DNA from: Bacillota bacterium
GTDB taxonomy: Bacteria; Bacillota; Clostridia; Clostridiales; Clostridiaceae
Direction: 5' to 3'
Length of the DNA: 31,811 bases
Assembly: GCA_023451395.1 (NCBI GenBank)
Contig: JAEXZL010000192.1
Coordinates: forward strand, 1 to 31,811
Both the position numbers and the translations under genes were made by a program. Position 1 is the stretch's first letter. Each line of letters begins with the position of its first letter. The notes under the pieces are model-generated. The model was not told the origin of the DNA, did not search any database, and saw nothing but the letters and a program-made list of their open reading frames with translations. Shown piece after piece: positions 1 to 8,548 of the stretch.

Positions 1-49
1 GGGTGTATTAACACCGATTGAGAAGCATGAAGCGTATTTGGCGGCGTAA
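1..49 (+). CDS. C-terminal end of a probable transposase (5' truncated by window edge)
   Basis: An open frame enters from the left edge and ends at TAA 47-49. The last residues read GVLTPIEKHEAYLAA. The pattern 'G-x-TP-x-E' followed by an Ala-rich end resembles the C-termini of DDE integrase-core transposases of the IS3/IS481 kind. Its base composition is more GC-rich than the neighbouring genes, which suggests foreign origin. It is followed by a hairpin and then by a terminal-repeat-like sequence ending near 127, as expected for the 3' end of an insertion sequence. Only about 15 codons are visible, so the family is a guess. Confidence 0.4.
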   Translation, partial: GVLTPIEKHEAYLAA

Positions 50-52
50 AAA

Positions 53-81
53 CTGCTGGTAGCACCATGTGCTACCAGCAG
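53..81. repeat. Perfect 12-bp hairpin after the transposase stop
   Basis: CTGCTGGTAGCA and TGCTACCAGCAG are perfect inverted copies around the 5-base loop CCATG, starting four bases after the transposase stop codon. The stem is strong and GC-rich, but no T-run follows. It could be a factor-dependent terminator or a structure internal to the insertion sequence. Confidence 0.6.
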
Positions 82-102
82 GAAATATTTATATTATTTC
101 AT

Positions 103-127
103 TGTCCTCTTGACGGGAAGCAGTTCA
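103..127. mobile_element. Probable right terminal inverted repeat of an IS element
   Basis: Read on the minus strand, this stretch starts TGAACTGCTTCCCGTC and continues to GGACA. IS3-family ends typically begin with TG, and the position 50-80 bases beyond a transposase stop fits. The element would be inserted just beyond the 3' end of the flippase gene, whose stop codon is at 157-159. The left end and any target duplication lie outside the window, so the call rests on position and general appearance only. Confidence 0.4.
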
Positions 128-156
128 TTTATTCCCTTAGGAGCTCTTTTTTAATC

Positions 157-1584
157 TTATTTTTTATTTTTAAATATTTTAATTACCGTCTTTCTATTCT
201 TTATAAAAGCCCAAATAATCAGCATTACATAGAGAGCTAGTAAGCAGTATCTAAGAAGATTAGCACTGTATGTATAAAGTATAATGAAGGTTAAAGGAAT
301 AGCAATAGCTAAACCAATAAATATTATCCTTCTATCATAGATTTTTTCCATTTTCAGCCCTTTAACAAGATAGTAATGAATAAAAAGAAGACAAATATAT
401 CCCACTAAAGTAGTGTAGGCTGCAGCTACATACCCATATATAGGTATGAATATCAAATTCAATACTATGTTAATAACAGCAGCAGTACCTGTTGCCATTG
501 CTATACCTATGGTTTTTTTAGAATAGAATTCAATCTGAACATACATAGTATAAACAAATTGAAAAAGTGTACCTAAAATTAATGGTGGCAGCACATATTT
601 TGCTTCTATATAGCTCTTACCTCCTAAAATATATATAATCTCTGGAACAATAAGGAGTATACCTATAACTAGAACAAAAAATAAAAGAAAATATGTCTTT
701 GACACCTTTTTTATTGATTTAAAATCCTTACAGTGTATACTGTCTAGCAGCCATGGAGCCCAGGCTTTATTCATAGAATCCAATAAAATAGAAACTATGT
801 GAGCACAACTATAAGCTACACTATAGATTGCTGCAGCCTCCGCCCCACTTATTCTTTTAATTATAATCCTATCAGAAGCACTTAAAATGTGCATTGAAAG
901 TACATGGGGCACTAATGGTAAACATATGGAAATAGCATAATCCCAATATTTAAGCTTTATACCTCTACCCTTAGCAAAAAGGAATATATACATTGCAAAA
1001 CCTAGAAATATTAAAGGCAAATACTGGCCAACAACACGGCCCATAAGCCTATTATTATCCATAATAAGTACCAAAATTAATGATAATATCGTAGAAGTAA
1101 CTACTGAAACTCCTGTAAGAATAGTAAACATTTTATATTTATAAAAGGCCCTATTTTTTGTAGTGAGCATATTAAAGGCCGGTGCTGCAAATAAATATAG
1201 AAACATAAGATTTATATACTGCTCATCTATACCAAAAACCTTATTACAAAAAAAATCCTTAAATACAAGCACTATTATATATATAACAGCAGTAATCAGA
1301 GTACTTAAAGTTAGTATAGATAATACATAGCTATCCATATCCTCCTTAAATTCCAATTTAGATCGTACAATGGAGGTATGTAAATCCCAGGAGGTTAAAA
1401 CCATGAGAATAGATAACCAAGCAGCAATATTACTGAAATCTCCATACTCTCCCTTAGTTAAAAGTCTTGTAAATATAGGAGTAGTTATAAAAGCCATACC
1501 TCTAAATAGGAAGGTACTAAAGGTATACCATACACCTGATTTCAGTACTATATCCCTTTGGGGCTTTACTGTAGAATTATTCAT
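157..1584 (-). CDS. wzx: Wzx-type oligosaccharide flippase (MATE/MOP superfamily)
   Basis: This is a polytopic membrane protein of about 475 residues with roughly 12-14 hydrophobic segments. It resembles polysaccharide export flippases (Polysacc_synt/MVF type) that move undecaprenyl-diphosphate-linked repeat units across the membrane. Supporting features are the N-terminal amphipathic stretch followed by a 'LFRGMAFITTPIFTRLLTKGEYG' like start (residues ~25-47), which is typical of this family, and the charged loop near 'SASDRIIIKRISG'. I chose the ATG at 1584 (MNNSTVKP), preceded by AAAGGATGGG. The longer frame from 1626 would run 50 bases into the polymerase gene. The chosen start overlaps the polymerase stop by 8 bases, which indicates translational coupling. 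It is the last gene of the operon and abuts the IS remnant. Substrate specificity cannot be read from the sequence. Confidence 0.85.
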   Translation of the reverse strand: MNNSTVKPQRDIVLKSGVWYTFSTFLFRGMAFITTPIFTRLLTKGEYGDFSNIAAWLSILMVLTSWDLHTSIVRSKLEFKEDMDSYVLSILTLSTLITAVIYIIVLVFKDFFCNKVFGIDEQYINLMFLYLFAAPAFNMLTTKNRAFYKYKMFTILTGVSVVTSTILSLILVLIMDNNRLMGRVVGQYLPLIFLGFAMYIFLFAKGRGIKLKYWDYAISICLPLVPHVLSMHILSASDRIIIKRISGAEAAAIYSVAYSCAHIVSILLDSMNKAWAPWLLDSIHCKDFKSIKKVSKTYFLLFFVLVIGILLIVPEIIYILGGKSYIEAKYVLPPLILGTLFQFVYTMYVQIEFYSKKTIGIAMATGTAAVINIVLNLIFIPIYGYVAAAYTTLVGYICLLFIHYYLVKGLKMEKIYDRRIIFIGLAIAIPLTFIILYTYSANLLRYCLLALYVMLIIWAFIKNRKTVIKIFKNKK

Positions 1585-2917
1585 TATTTTTTCCCATCCT
1601 TTGAAACCAAATAATAATATTACCAAAGATTTTTCTAATAAAAGCTGTTATCTCTCCATTTCCATAAGATATATAATAGCTAGATACCACAGCTAAACAG
1701 GCCCAAAAAGACTGAGAATACCAAAAAGAAGAGGATAAAAGTAGCTGGCATGAACAGCTGAAGAAAATCAAAAAGGCCCCTTTCCATCCCTCATCCCTGC
1801 AGTAAAATAGCATTCTAATAGAAAAGAAAAGGAAAGCAATAAGTATTATAGAGCCAATTATTACACCAAAGGTTATAAGTATTTCAAGGGCAATATTGTG
1901 GGCATATCCCCAATAAAACTCCTGTCCTATGATATATCTGTCTCCATAGGGACCATAGCCAAAAATACCTCCGTTTTTTATCATACCAATAGCTAGTGAA
2001 TATATTCTTTCTCTTCCATTGCCATCAGATATGCTGCCCTCTGCTAATGAAGTCAGTGTTCTTGAGGATATCCCTATACTTTCGAGACTATTAACTATAT
2101 ATGAAAATATATGCTTATAACTTACAGCGAATATTATTATACCAATAATCCCAAGAAAAAAGATGATTGCAATTCTCTTTTTGTTAAAGTATTGCTTTGA
2201 ACTAGATAAGAAGTAGAGTACAAAGAATATAAGCAGGCATAAAAGCGATCCTCTTGACCCTACAGCAAGAACTATAAAGGTGCAGATTACAAATAAAACT
2301 CCATACAGTTTTTTCTTCTCCCTAAAAAAGAAGTAGGCGAAAATTATTGCTACAAAGGTAACTGAATATCCAAAATCAAGATTATAGGAAGTTTTTATTA
2401 TTTCACCATTAGAGTTAACTACTTCCCAATATCCTATTCCGCTTCTTTTAATATACGTATAGAAATAATATAAAAAATTAAGTACTCCTACGGCCTTTAG
2501 CCCTTTAAGTAATTCCTCAGAGGTTCTTGAAAGCCTTACAAAAAGGTATGCATAGATAGGCTTATCCGGCCTGAATATTCTTAAAATTACTCCATACTGC
2601 TCATGAAAATACCAGGAGTCATATTGAGGATGAACAATATATGATACTAGAAATAAAATTGCAGTAGCTGTAAGAAGCACAAAGAAATCCGCAGCCTTAA
2701 GCTTTTTTGATAAAGCAAATATAAAAAGCACCGGTATGTATATGGTTAATATTGTAGCCAACTGATAACCTGGTATAGATAGTATTGAAAATATTTTAGA
2801 ATAAATATTGAATATAATATCTGAGGAAAAAAATAAAATAAAGCTCAGAATTGCTAAGGAGGACTCGTTGACAGATGTCCTATAGTTAATTTTTGATAAA
2901 AACCGCTGGTAGTTCAC
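1577..2917 (-). CDS. Wzy-like O-antigen/capsule polymerase (O-antigen ligase superfamily)
   Basis: This is a 446-residue integral membrane protein with about 11-12 hydrophobic helices and a larger hydrophilic loop after the middle (around residues 285-340, containing 'GSISDGNGRERIYSLAIGM' and 'FGYGPYGDRY'). That layout, with an Arg-rich 'GSRGS' loop near residue 220, is that of Wzy polymerases and WaaL-type ligases. They join lipid-linked repeat units outside the membrane. The position just before Wzx fits a polymerase. The start is GTG at 2917, preceded by GGGGAGG at 9-base spacing. Like most Wzy proteins it would be poorly conserved, so the call rests on topology and context. A ligase role is possible but less likely beside Wzx. 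Confidence 0.75.
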   Translation of the reverse strand: MNYQRFLSKINYRTSVNESSLAILSFILFFSSDIIFNIYSKIFSILSIPGYQLATILTIYIPVLFIFALSKKLKAADFFVLLTATAILFLVSYIVHPQYDSWYFHEQYGVILRIFRPDKPIYAYLFVRLSRTSEELLKGLKAVGVLNFLYYFYTYIKRSGIGYWEVVNSNGEIIKTSYNLDFGYSVTFVAIIFAYFFFREKKKLYGVLFVICTFIVLAVGSRGSLLCLLIFFVLYFLSSSKQYFNKKRIAIIFFLGIIGIIIFAVSYKHIFSYIVNSLESIGISSRTLTSLAEGSISDGNGRERIYSLAIGMIKNGGIFGYGPYGDRYIIGQEFYWGYAHNIALEILITFGVIIGSIILIAFLFFSIRMLFYCRDEGWKGAFLIFFSCSCQLLLSSSFWYSQSFWACLAVVSSYYISYGNGEITAFIRKIFGNIIIWFQRMGKNNE

Positions 2918-2985
2918 TGCTTTATTCCTCCCCTATTTAGATTTAATATCTTGAACTAAAAATCTTATCTATATTAGAAAAAATA

Positions 2986-3996
2986 TTAATGTTTATTGGT
3001 CAATTCATCTATTTCTGCAATATAAGGTTCATATAGAGGCCACTTGCCAATTCCATCAGGAATTTGTAAAACGTCCGGATCAGGGCCAAAATTCCCCTCA
3101 ATAATCATTATTACTCCATTTTTATCTACAGTAACATCCCAACCTACATATCTAACACTAGGAATGATTAAAGCTGCTTTTTTCACCTTAATAAGCAAGT
3201 CCTCCCATTTGGGTATTTTGAATCCTACAATTGGCTTCTGACTATCGGGGTGAATAACATATCTCTTGTATTCATTATCAACACCAGGAGTTATTACAAT
3301 TCCTGTTTCAATATCTATAATTGCAGCTATACCCTTATGGTGAAAATTATCTGCTACCTTTCCTTTTCGTCCAATTCTAAGCACTGCTGCCATTACCTTT
3401 ACAGTATTATCTTCACATAGAAGTGTAACCAGCCTAAGAGTGTTGGCTGAAGACGGATTAAATTCAGCTAAATCCAGATGCTGATTAATAACCTCCTCCA
3501 TAAGAGCCTTTTCTTCCTTGAGCTCCTGATAAGCCTTCTCTAAAGACTCTATTTCAGCCACTTTTATTAAGGAAACTCCCTGTCCAAACATTCCTTGGGG
3601 TCTCTTTACAAAGATTGTGGAATGCCGTTCTGCAAAGAGCTTAAAATCCTCATAATTTGCACTACTCATATCCAGCCACTCTCTTCCTAGAAATTCTCCA
3701 AATACTTTATTGAATTCTGGCTTAGAGTCAAATATATATCTTTCCTTCTTTGAATTGCATATATTTATAATTGTTAAAAGCCTATCAAAGGTTATAAACC
3801 TTTTTTTATCTGCTCTTTTCCTATAGTAAAATCCATACTGAAAATAATCCAGCATTCTCACTCTAAAGAAAATCAAATTAAAAAAATAATCTCCTGCAAT
3901 TCTAATCTTTTGAAATTTTGATATTTTAGGTGAAAAGGCTGTGTTAATCATGTTATTTAGCCTATTAAACTTATTCTTGATATTAATGTAAGACAT
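2986..3996 (-). CDS. Sugar-transfer-associated ATP-grasp enzyme (first copy)
   Basis: This is an ATP-grasp fold protein of about 336 residues resembling the family named sugar-transfer-associated ATP-grasp (ATPgrasp_ST). Numbered from the chosen start, I see a nucleotide-binding Lys in 'FVKRPQGMFGQG' (~130-140), the family-like block 'FNPSSANTLRLVTL' (~179-192), and the metal-binding pair GWD (~285-287) and EGN (~300-302). Members are expected to use ATP to activate a carboxylate and form an amide or ester; the substrates are unknown. I prefer ATG 3996 (MSYINIK), four bases after the dehydrogenase stop and preceded by GGGG and AGGG. The longer TTG frame at 4020 would overlap that gene by 20 bases. 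It pairs with the second ATP-grasp gene on the other side of the dehydrogenase gene, which suggests that all three act on one pathway. Confidence 0.8.
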   Translation of the reverse strand: MSYINIKNKFNRLNNMINTAFSPKISKFQKIRIAGDYFFNLIFFRVRMLDYFQYGFYYRKRADKKRFITFDRLLTIINICNSKKERYIFDSKPEFNKVFGEFLGREWLDMSSANYEDFKLFAERHSTIFVKRPQGMFGQGVSLIKVAEIESLEKAYQELKEEKALMEEVINQHLDLAEFNPSSANTLRLVTLLCEDNTVKVMAAVLRIGRKGKVADNFHHKGIAAIIDIETGIVITPGVDNEYKRYVIHPDSQKPIVGFKIPKWEDLLIKVKKAALIIPSVRYVGWDVTVDKNGVIMIIEGNFGPDPDVLQIPDGIGKWPLYEPYIAEIDELTNKH

Positions 3997-4000
3997 ATCC

Positions 4001-5086
4001 CTATACCCCGGTCTTATCAAGACTGTGAGCTATAATTTTTTCAATATTACTTACTCCAAGTCTTTCTGGTGTACGACCCATTAGCCTCATGTCTCTACCT
4101 AAAGCAAAACTAGCAAGCTCAATAAGAGAGGTACAAACCGGTGTCTTTATCTTAAGATGTTTTCCTAAAGCTTCTAGCATAACTAAGCCTTGAGAAACAT
4201 CCTCTGTTATATATCTAGAATCAACTGAAGTTGGTCCCTTTGCTCTGGTAGGCATTGCGGCATACCAGAAAAAAACCTCCTTAGCATCTCTTGAATCATC
4301 TAGACTATTTCTAAATTTGCAAGCTTCAACGTAAGGAATAGGATCATATCCTAGGCTCTCCAATATGTCCATTTTTTCCTTATCTAATTGCTCTAATATG
4401 TTCCACACGCTGGGAGTAAACACCTCCCAATACATACAGTACTCTCCTTTTGTCTTTTCAATTCTTGGTATGCTCATAACAGCCCCTACTGTATGTACTA
4501 TAAGATTAGGATTATGAAGTGCAGCCTCTACCACTGAGGATAGATATACTAAGGGAAACCCTAGCTCATTAAGCACTTTTTCAGCTGATTCCTTATTGGT
4601 CGTAGGAAAAATCCCTATAGGATTTCTGACATTTCTAAAACCAACTTTAATTTTGCCAGGCTCTGAAATGCGGCAATCAATAAAAGAACTTTCTGCTTCA
4701 GCAATAGTTATTCCTTCGCAACTATGATGCTTAAGCATATAAGCAGTAGACAAGTACCCTGGGTTAAAGAGAATGATTTGTCCCTTCCTTATATGGGGTA
4801 CCATCCGCTCAATAAGCTCTTCGTGATAATTAGTCTGTATGTACACAATAACTACCTCTGCCTCAGAAAGGAGATCTAAATCTGTAGTTACCCTGCTTAT
4901 ATTTGTAATAGTTTCCTTATCCTTTTCTACCATTACTATGCGACCATTATTTTCAAGTAAGTATTTAAAATTGTCATTATGCATAGAATTAGATGTTTTT
5001 ATTAAAGTAACTTCATGTCCCCTAGCGGACATATCTGCTGCAACGGCACAGCCTCCATTTCCTGCTCCTAAAACTGCTACCTTCAT
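4001..5086 (-). CDS. NAD(P)-dependent opine dehydrogenase family protein (octopine/nopaline type)
   Basis: This 361-residue protein has an N-terminal Rossmann fold (GAGNGGCAVAADMSARGHEV, residues 7-26) and a C-terminal helical domain like octopine/nopaline dehydrogenases. The block 'HNPNLIVHTVGAVMS' (~191-205) matches the conserved 'NP..H' region in that domain. Family members reductively condense an amino acid with a 2-oxo acid such as pyruvate to give N-(1-carboxyalkyl) amino acids (opines). From memory, opine amino acids such as N-(1-carboxyethyl)lysine or -alanine occur as amide-linked substituents in some Providencia O-antigens. This enzyme, flanked by two ATP-grasp genes, could supply such a substituent. 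The start at 5086 follows AGGAGG at good spacing. The substrates and the NADH/NADPH preference cannot be told from the sequence. Confidence 0.82.
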   Translation of the reverse strand: MKVAVLGAGNGGCAVAADMSARGHEVTLIKTSNSMHNDNFKYLLENNGRIVMVEKDKETITNISRVTTDLDLLSEAEVVIVYIQTNYHEELIERMVPHIRKGQIILFNPGYLSTAYMLKHHSCEGITIAEAESSFIDCRISEPGKIKVGFRNVRNPIGIFPTTNKESAEKVLNELGFPLVYLSSVVEAALHNPNLIVHTVGAVMSIPRIEKTKGEYCMYWEVFTPSVWNILEQLDKEKMDILESLGYDPIPYVEACKFRNSLDDSRDAKEVFFWYAAMPTRAKGPTSVDSRYITEDVSQGLVMLEALGKHLKIKTPVCTSLIELASFALGRDMRLMGRTPERLGVSNIEKIIAHSLDKTGV

Positions 5087-5099
5087 ATTAAACCTCCTA

Positions 5100-6197
5100 T
5101 TAATTCATAACCTTTTCTAACTTTTTATTAATAAATACTTCCTCTAAAACATCTTCTGTCAAATCACCAAAGGTTGGACCGCAGGTAATTTGATTAGGCT
5201 CTGGAGAAACGTTATATTCAATAAATACCGGTTCTCCATATTTATCAATGGCAAAATCCCAGCCTATGATACGGAAATAAGGTAACTGCTTATGATATAT
5301 TTTAATAATATCTATCACCTTACTAAAGGAAGGTACCTTAATGTCAGCAAAATATGCTCCACCTGAATGCTGTTCACACCATTCTGATTTTCTATTTACA
5401 GCAAACTTGTTTAGGCTACCATCTTCATTAATAGGACAAGCAAATCCGCCGGCAGAAATGTTATCCACCTTGGAATCTCCCGCTCCCATCCTAAGAAGAG
5501 TAGAAAGAATATGCACCTCACCTTTAAAGTGAAAGGAAACAATTCGTATAGTGTTTAATGATTTTGCATGTAGCTTTGATATTTCCTCATGCTGCTCTAC
5601 TATCCTTTGAACCACATAGTTTGATTGGAGATTTTGTAAAATCTTTTCTATTTCACTAATCTCCATATTTTTGCTATCATAAAATTGTATTAGTCTCCCT
5701 GAGCCACTGTCTAAGGAAGGCTTAGCTATAAAACTGGCTTCCTTTCTGCAAAGCTCTAAAGCTCTTTCATATTCTATCAAGTTCCCTTCACCATCGTAGT
5801 AAAGCCCTGCTATATTTTTTATAATCATTTCAGGTCTTTTTATATCTTTAAATAAGACATCATAAAATCCTTTATCTGTGTAGGATCTTTTAAATAGAAG
5901 AAGATTAAAATAAGGCAGTATTTTACCATACCACATACTGTCAGGAATATACCTTGGATTAAAACTTTTTTCCCTTGAAGAAAACAGCTGATACCAATAT
6001 TTCTTTGGCCTTACTCCATACTTTTTCCAGTAATCCAGTACTTTTTCTTTATACTCTAGGGAAGATCCAACATACCCTCCACCAATGAGCTTCACTCTTT
6101 TCTTAGCATATCGTGACGCTTTTATTATCCTTATTCTAAACTTTGTAAAGATATATAATTTATCTAGAAATATCCCCATTTCTGTTCTTTTCTTCAT
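5100..6197 (-). CDS. Sugar-transfer-associated ATP-grasp enzyme (second copy)
   Basis: This 365-residue ATP-grasp protein is of the same family as the product of 2986-3996 but clearly divergent. Shared marks are the Lys of 'FIAKPSLDSGSGR' (~157-168), 'HAKSLNTIRIVSFHF' (~210-224), 'GWDFAID' (~312-318) and 'IEYNVSPEPNQ' (~326-336), where Asp and Glu/Asn should bind the ATP magnesium ions. The N-terminal ~110 residues are basic and differ from the other copy, which suggests a different acceptor. It ends 13 bases before the dehydrogenase start and starts about 40 bases after the AMP-ligase stop. A GGGGG stretch lies about 12 bases upstream of the ATG. It presumably ligates a carboxylic acid or amino acid onto a sugar or a lipid-linked intermediate; the actual reaction is unknown. 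Confidence 0.8.
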   Translation of the reverse strand: MKKRTEMGIFLDKLYIFTKFRIRIIKASRYAKKRVKLIGGGYVGSSLEYKEKVLDYWKKYGVRPKKYWYQLFSSREKSFNPRYIPDSMWYGKILPYFNLLLFKRSYTDKGFYDVLFKDIKRPEMIIKNIAGLYYDGEGNLIEYERALELCRKEASFIAKPSLDSGSGRLIQFYDSKNMEISEIEKILQNLQSNYVVQRIVEQHEEISKLHAKSLNTIRIVSFHFKGEVHILSTLLRMGAGDSKVDNISAGGFACPINEDGSLNKFAVNRKSEWCEQHSGGAYFADIKVPSFSKVIDIIKIYHKQLPYFRIIGWDFAIDKYGEPVFIEYNVSPEPNQITCGPTFGDLTEDVLEEVFINKKLEKVMN

Positions 6198-6239
6198 TGA
6201 ACTTAGCGTCCCCCTGATTATTCAAATTATTATCTGCAA

Positions 6240-7556
6240 TTAGTTATAGTTGTTCATAATATATTTTCTTTTTCCTGAGGCTAATACCGGTATTTCCTTA
6301 ACCTCTTCCAAGGTAATATTAGCTTCTTCTCCTAATAGAAGCTTAAGCTTATTAATTAGCTCCTTATCTTTTGAAAATGGAGCATCTACATTTATTTTAA
6401 CTTTATATTCCTGTCTGCCTTCCTGAATAAATTGATATTGCTTAAGCTCAGAGAACTCCCAAAAGCTCACAGAAATCTTATGAGGAGAAACCCTTCCCCC
6501 GTGGCTATCATATATCATATCAATTTTTCTTCCTCCGAAGGCTGAAATAGCCCTTTTAACTGCTCCCTTACGTTCTACAAAGGTAATCGCACCAACATCA
6601 CCGGTATCATAGCGTATCAACGGCATTGCCTTGTTATATAAATCCGTTACAACTACTCTTCCTATCTCACCCTCATCTGCTGGAATATCCTTATCCATTT
6701 TTAATATTTCTATCAAATAATCCGCTTCGTTAATTACAAAAATATTAGGCTGCTCTGGTATATCCTGACCTAACATACCATTTTCCATATTTGCATATCT
6801 TGAAAAACAGTCACACTTAAAAGCTTCCATCATACTCTTACGAGTATCATCAAAGAGTATTTCTGAGCTGCTTATGATTCCACATATGTTACACCCCCTT
6901 ACCATATCTGTACCCCTTTCTCTGAAATACTTGGCAAAGGCATCATAGGTGGAGGCATAGGAAACGAGTATACAAGGTTCCTTTGAGGAAGCTCTCTTAA
7001 TGTCCGCAAGCATTTCCTCAATTTTCTTATCTTCTAGTTCTTTGGTATCAATAAGCTTTTCATTCTGAAGCCACTGAGTCCACCATGACTTTTTACTTTT
7101 ATCTGTTAAGGAACGCAAAAAAATAAATCTATTACCAACCTCGTAACCTGCCTGACCATTAAAATAAAGAGTCTCAGCATTTACCCTTTTTTTCTTTTCA
7201 ATATTTTGATAGCATGTAAAAGGCATTCCCGTAGAGCCACTAGTGGACATTTCTATTAATTTCTTACTTTTATAAGATGAAGACAAAAACTCTTCCTGAT
7301 GTTCCTTAATTATTGCTTTATTTACCACAGGAAAATTCGATAAAGGTAATCCTTTATAGCCATTATAATAAGCCGTGGTTTCAACAGCATGATTTAATAA
7401 TTCTCTAAGCGGTTCCTCTTTATGTCCAATAATATTGTTCTCAGCAGGACTGTTAGTTTCTGTACAGAATCGGATATCATCATAAGCTTCCTTTACAAAT
7501 CCTCCTTTGTATCTATCATTAAGCCAAAAGATTTTTCTTCTTAATATATTTAACAT
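6240..7556 (-). CDS. CapK/PaaK-like AMP-forming ligase (adenylating enzyme)
   Basis: This 438-residue protein belongs to the ANL adenylate-forming superfamily, closest in layout to phenylacetate-CoA ligase-like proteins annotated CapK in capsule clusters. The ATP-binding P-loop TSGSTGMP is at residues 105-112. The later motif 'PLIRYDTGDVG' (~313-323) is the conserved Asp-containing ribose-binding block, and the C-terminal lid domain follows. Such enzymes activate a carboxylic acid as acyl-AMP for transfer to CoA, a carrier or an amine. A CxxC-like 'GCNICG' lies near residue 220. The ATG at 7556 has GAGG about 10 bases upstream. In this operon it could activate the acyl or amino acid group that the neighbouring FemAB-like or GNAT proteins transfer. 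Its substrate is unknown. Confidence 0.78.
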   Translation of the reverse strand: MLNILRRKIFWLNDRYKGGFVKEAYDDIRFCTETNSPAENNIIGHKEEPLRELLNHAVETTAYYNGYKGLPLSNFPVVNKAIIKEHQEEFLSSSYKSKKLIEMSTSGSTGMPFTCYQNIEKKKRVNAETLYFNGQAGYEVGNRFIFLRSLTDKSKKSWWTQWLQNEKLIDTKELEDKKIEEMLADIKRASSKEPCILVSYASTYDAFAKYFRERGTDMVRGCNICGIISSSEILFDDTRKSMMEAFKCDCFSRYANMENGMLGQDIPEQPNIFVINEADYLIEILKMDKDIPADEGEIGRVVVTDLYNKAMPLIRYDTGDVGAITFVERKGAVKRAISAFGGRKIDMIYDSHGGRVSPHKISVSFWEFSELKQYQFIQEGRQEYKVKINVDAPFSKDKELINKLKLLLGEEANITLEEVKEIPVLASGKRKYIMNNYN

Positions 7557-7573
7557 TTCATCATTTCCTCTAA

Positions 7574-8548
7574 CTATAATTTCATTCTATAAGCCGGAAA
7601 AAATTCCCTATTATATTCCACACCCACTCTTTGGCAAAGTTCCTTATATATCTCTTCATTCCAAATCTTCTTTCCTACGCAAAAGGAGAACTCAGTATTT
7701 TTTCCAAATTGCTTTTTGAATAAATATAAATTGTCTTCAGCTGAATTGCTTCTTCCACCACCATGATGAATCATTTCATAATTATGTTCTTTACCCCATA
7801 GTGTTATTGCATATCTTAATATATAAGCAGGAGATAAATAAAGATATTCACTTAAGGTTCCTGAAAGGTGAATATGTATATTTTTATCTGAAACAAAATA
7901 AAGTCCAGCAGCAATAGTCTTTTCTTCAAATAGTGCTTCAACAAAAACTATATTTTTTTTGAAATATCTCATGCATAAATTAAAATATTCATCATCAAAA
8001 TAATAATAATCTTCTGCATTGTTCCTGTTCATGGTGGAATAGTATATATTTTTAAAGCTATCAATATTATCAGGCTGATATGTTACTTTATATGTAACTC
8101 CATCCTTAATCGCTCTTCTTATATTCTTTTTACAACTTTTAGAGAACTCTTCCTGTATGGGATTCTCATAATCCTTTAAGTTAGTCCCAATTGTGTTTCT
8201 GATTGCAGTTACATCATATATTTTAGAAAAATCCTGAGCATTATTAAATAATGGATGAAATCTTACAAATTCACTTACTATATGGTTTTTATAACAAAAA
8301 TCCTTAAAAGCTTCACCATACTCTTTAATAAGTCTTTCCTTGTCTCCTGATACTTTATTGATATAAGGCCCTCCATATCCATAAGGTGTGACAATATCAT
8401 AATATGGCTCCATATTGGGAATTGGCCTTAGGATAAATAAACTTCTAATATTCCCATCAGATGAATTAAATTCGAATGTCTTTGCAACTCCCTTTTCAGC
8501 CTTTTCATATAACTTAGCATAACTATATTCAAAGTATAAATCTTTCAT
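7574..8548 (-). CDS. FemAB/BioF2-like GNAT-fold acyl- or aminoacyltransferase
   Basis: This protein of about 324 residues matches the FemAB-like or 'BioF2-like' acetyltransferase layout. It has an N-terminal half-domain with 'EFVRFHPLF' (~95-103) and a basic block 'SKSCKKNIRRAIKDG' (~139-153). The second GNAT half has 'EKTIAAGLYFVSDKNIHIHLSG' (~213-234) and a helix from 'SPAYILRYAITLWGKE'. The 'IHHGGGRS' block (~263-270) before a C-terminal Phe-Gly segment is typical of this group. Relatives add amino acids from aminoacyl-tRNA to lipid-linked peptides or occur in exopolysaccharide clusters. The start is ATG 8548, preceded by GGAGG; its ATG overlaps the upstream stop as ATGA, so translation is coupled. 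The four extra codons upstream (TTG start) include the ribosome binding site and were rejected. The donor and acceptor are unknown. Confidence 0.72.
   Translation of the reverse strand: MKDLYFEYSYAKLYEKAEKGVAKTFEFNSSDGNIRSLFILRPIPNMEPYYDIVTPYGYGGPYINKVSGDKERLIKEYGEAFKDFCYKNHIVSEFVRFHPLFNNAQDFSKIYDVTAIRNTIGTNLKDYENPIQEEFSKSCKKNIRRAIKDGVTYKVTYQPDNIDSFKNIYYSTMNRNNAEDYYYFDDEYFNLCMRYFKKNIVFVEALFEEKTIAAGLYFVSDKNIHIHLSGTLSEYLYLSPAYILRYAITLWGKEHNYEMIHHGGGRSNSAEDNLYLFKKQFGKNTEFSFCVGKKIWNEEIYKELCQRVGVEYNREFFPAYRMKL

Noticed and set aside
53..81. Intrinsic terminator
   Set aside because: The stem is strong, but the following bases are GAAATATTT with no T-run, so I list it only as a hairpin.
1585..1626. 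N-terminal extension of the flippase
   Set aside because: It lies inside the polymerase gene, contains the likely ribosome binding site and has no homology-like character.
3044..3241. Plus-strand ORF opposite the first ATP-grasp gene
   Set aside because: It is a shadow of a well-supported gene and shows no ribosome binding site or protein motif. The same holds for the other short plus-strand frames inside minus-strand genes.
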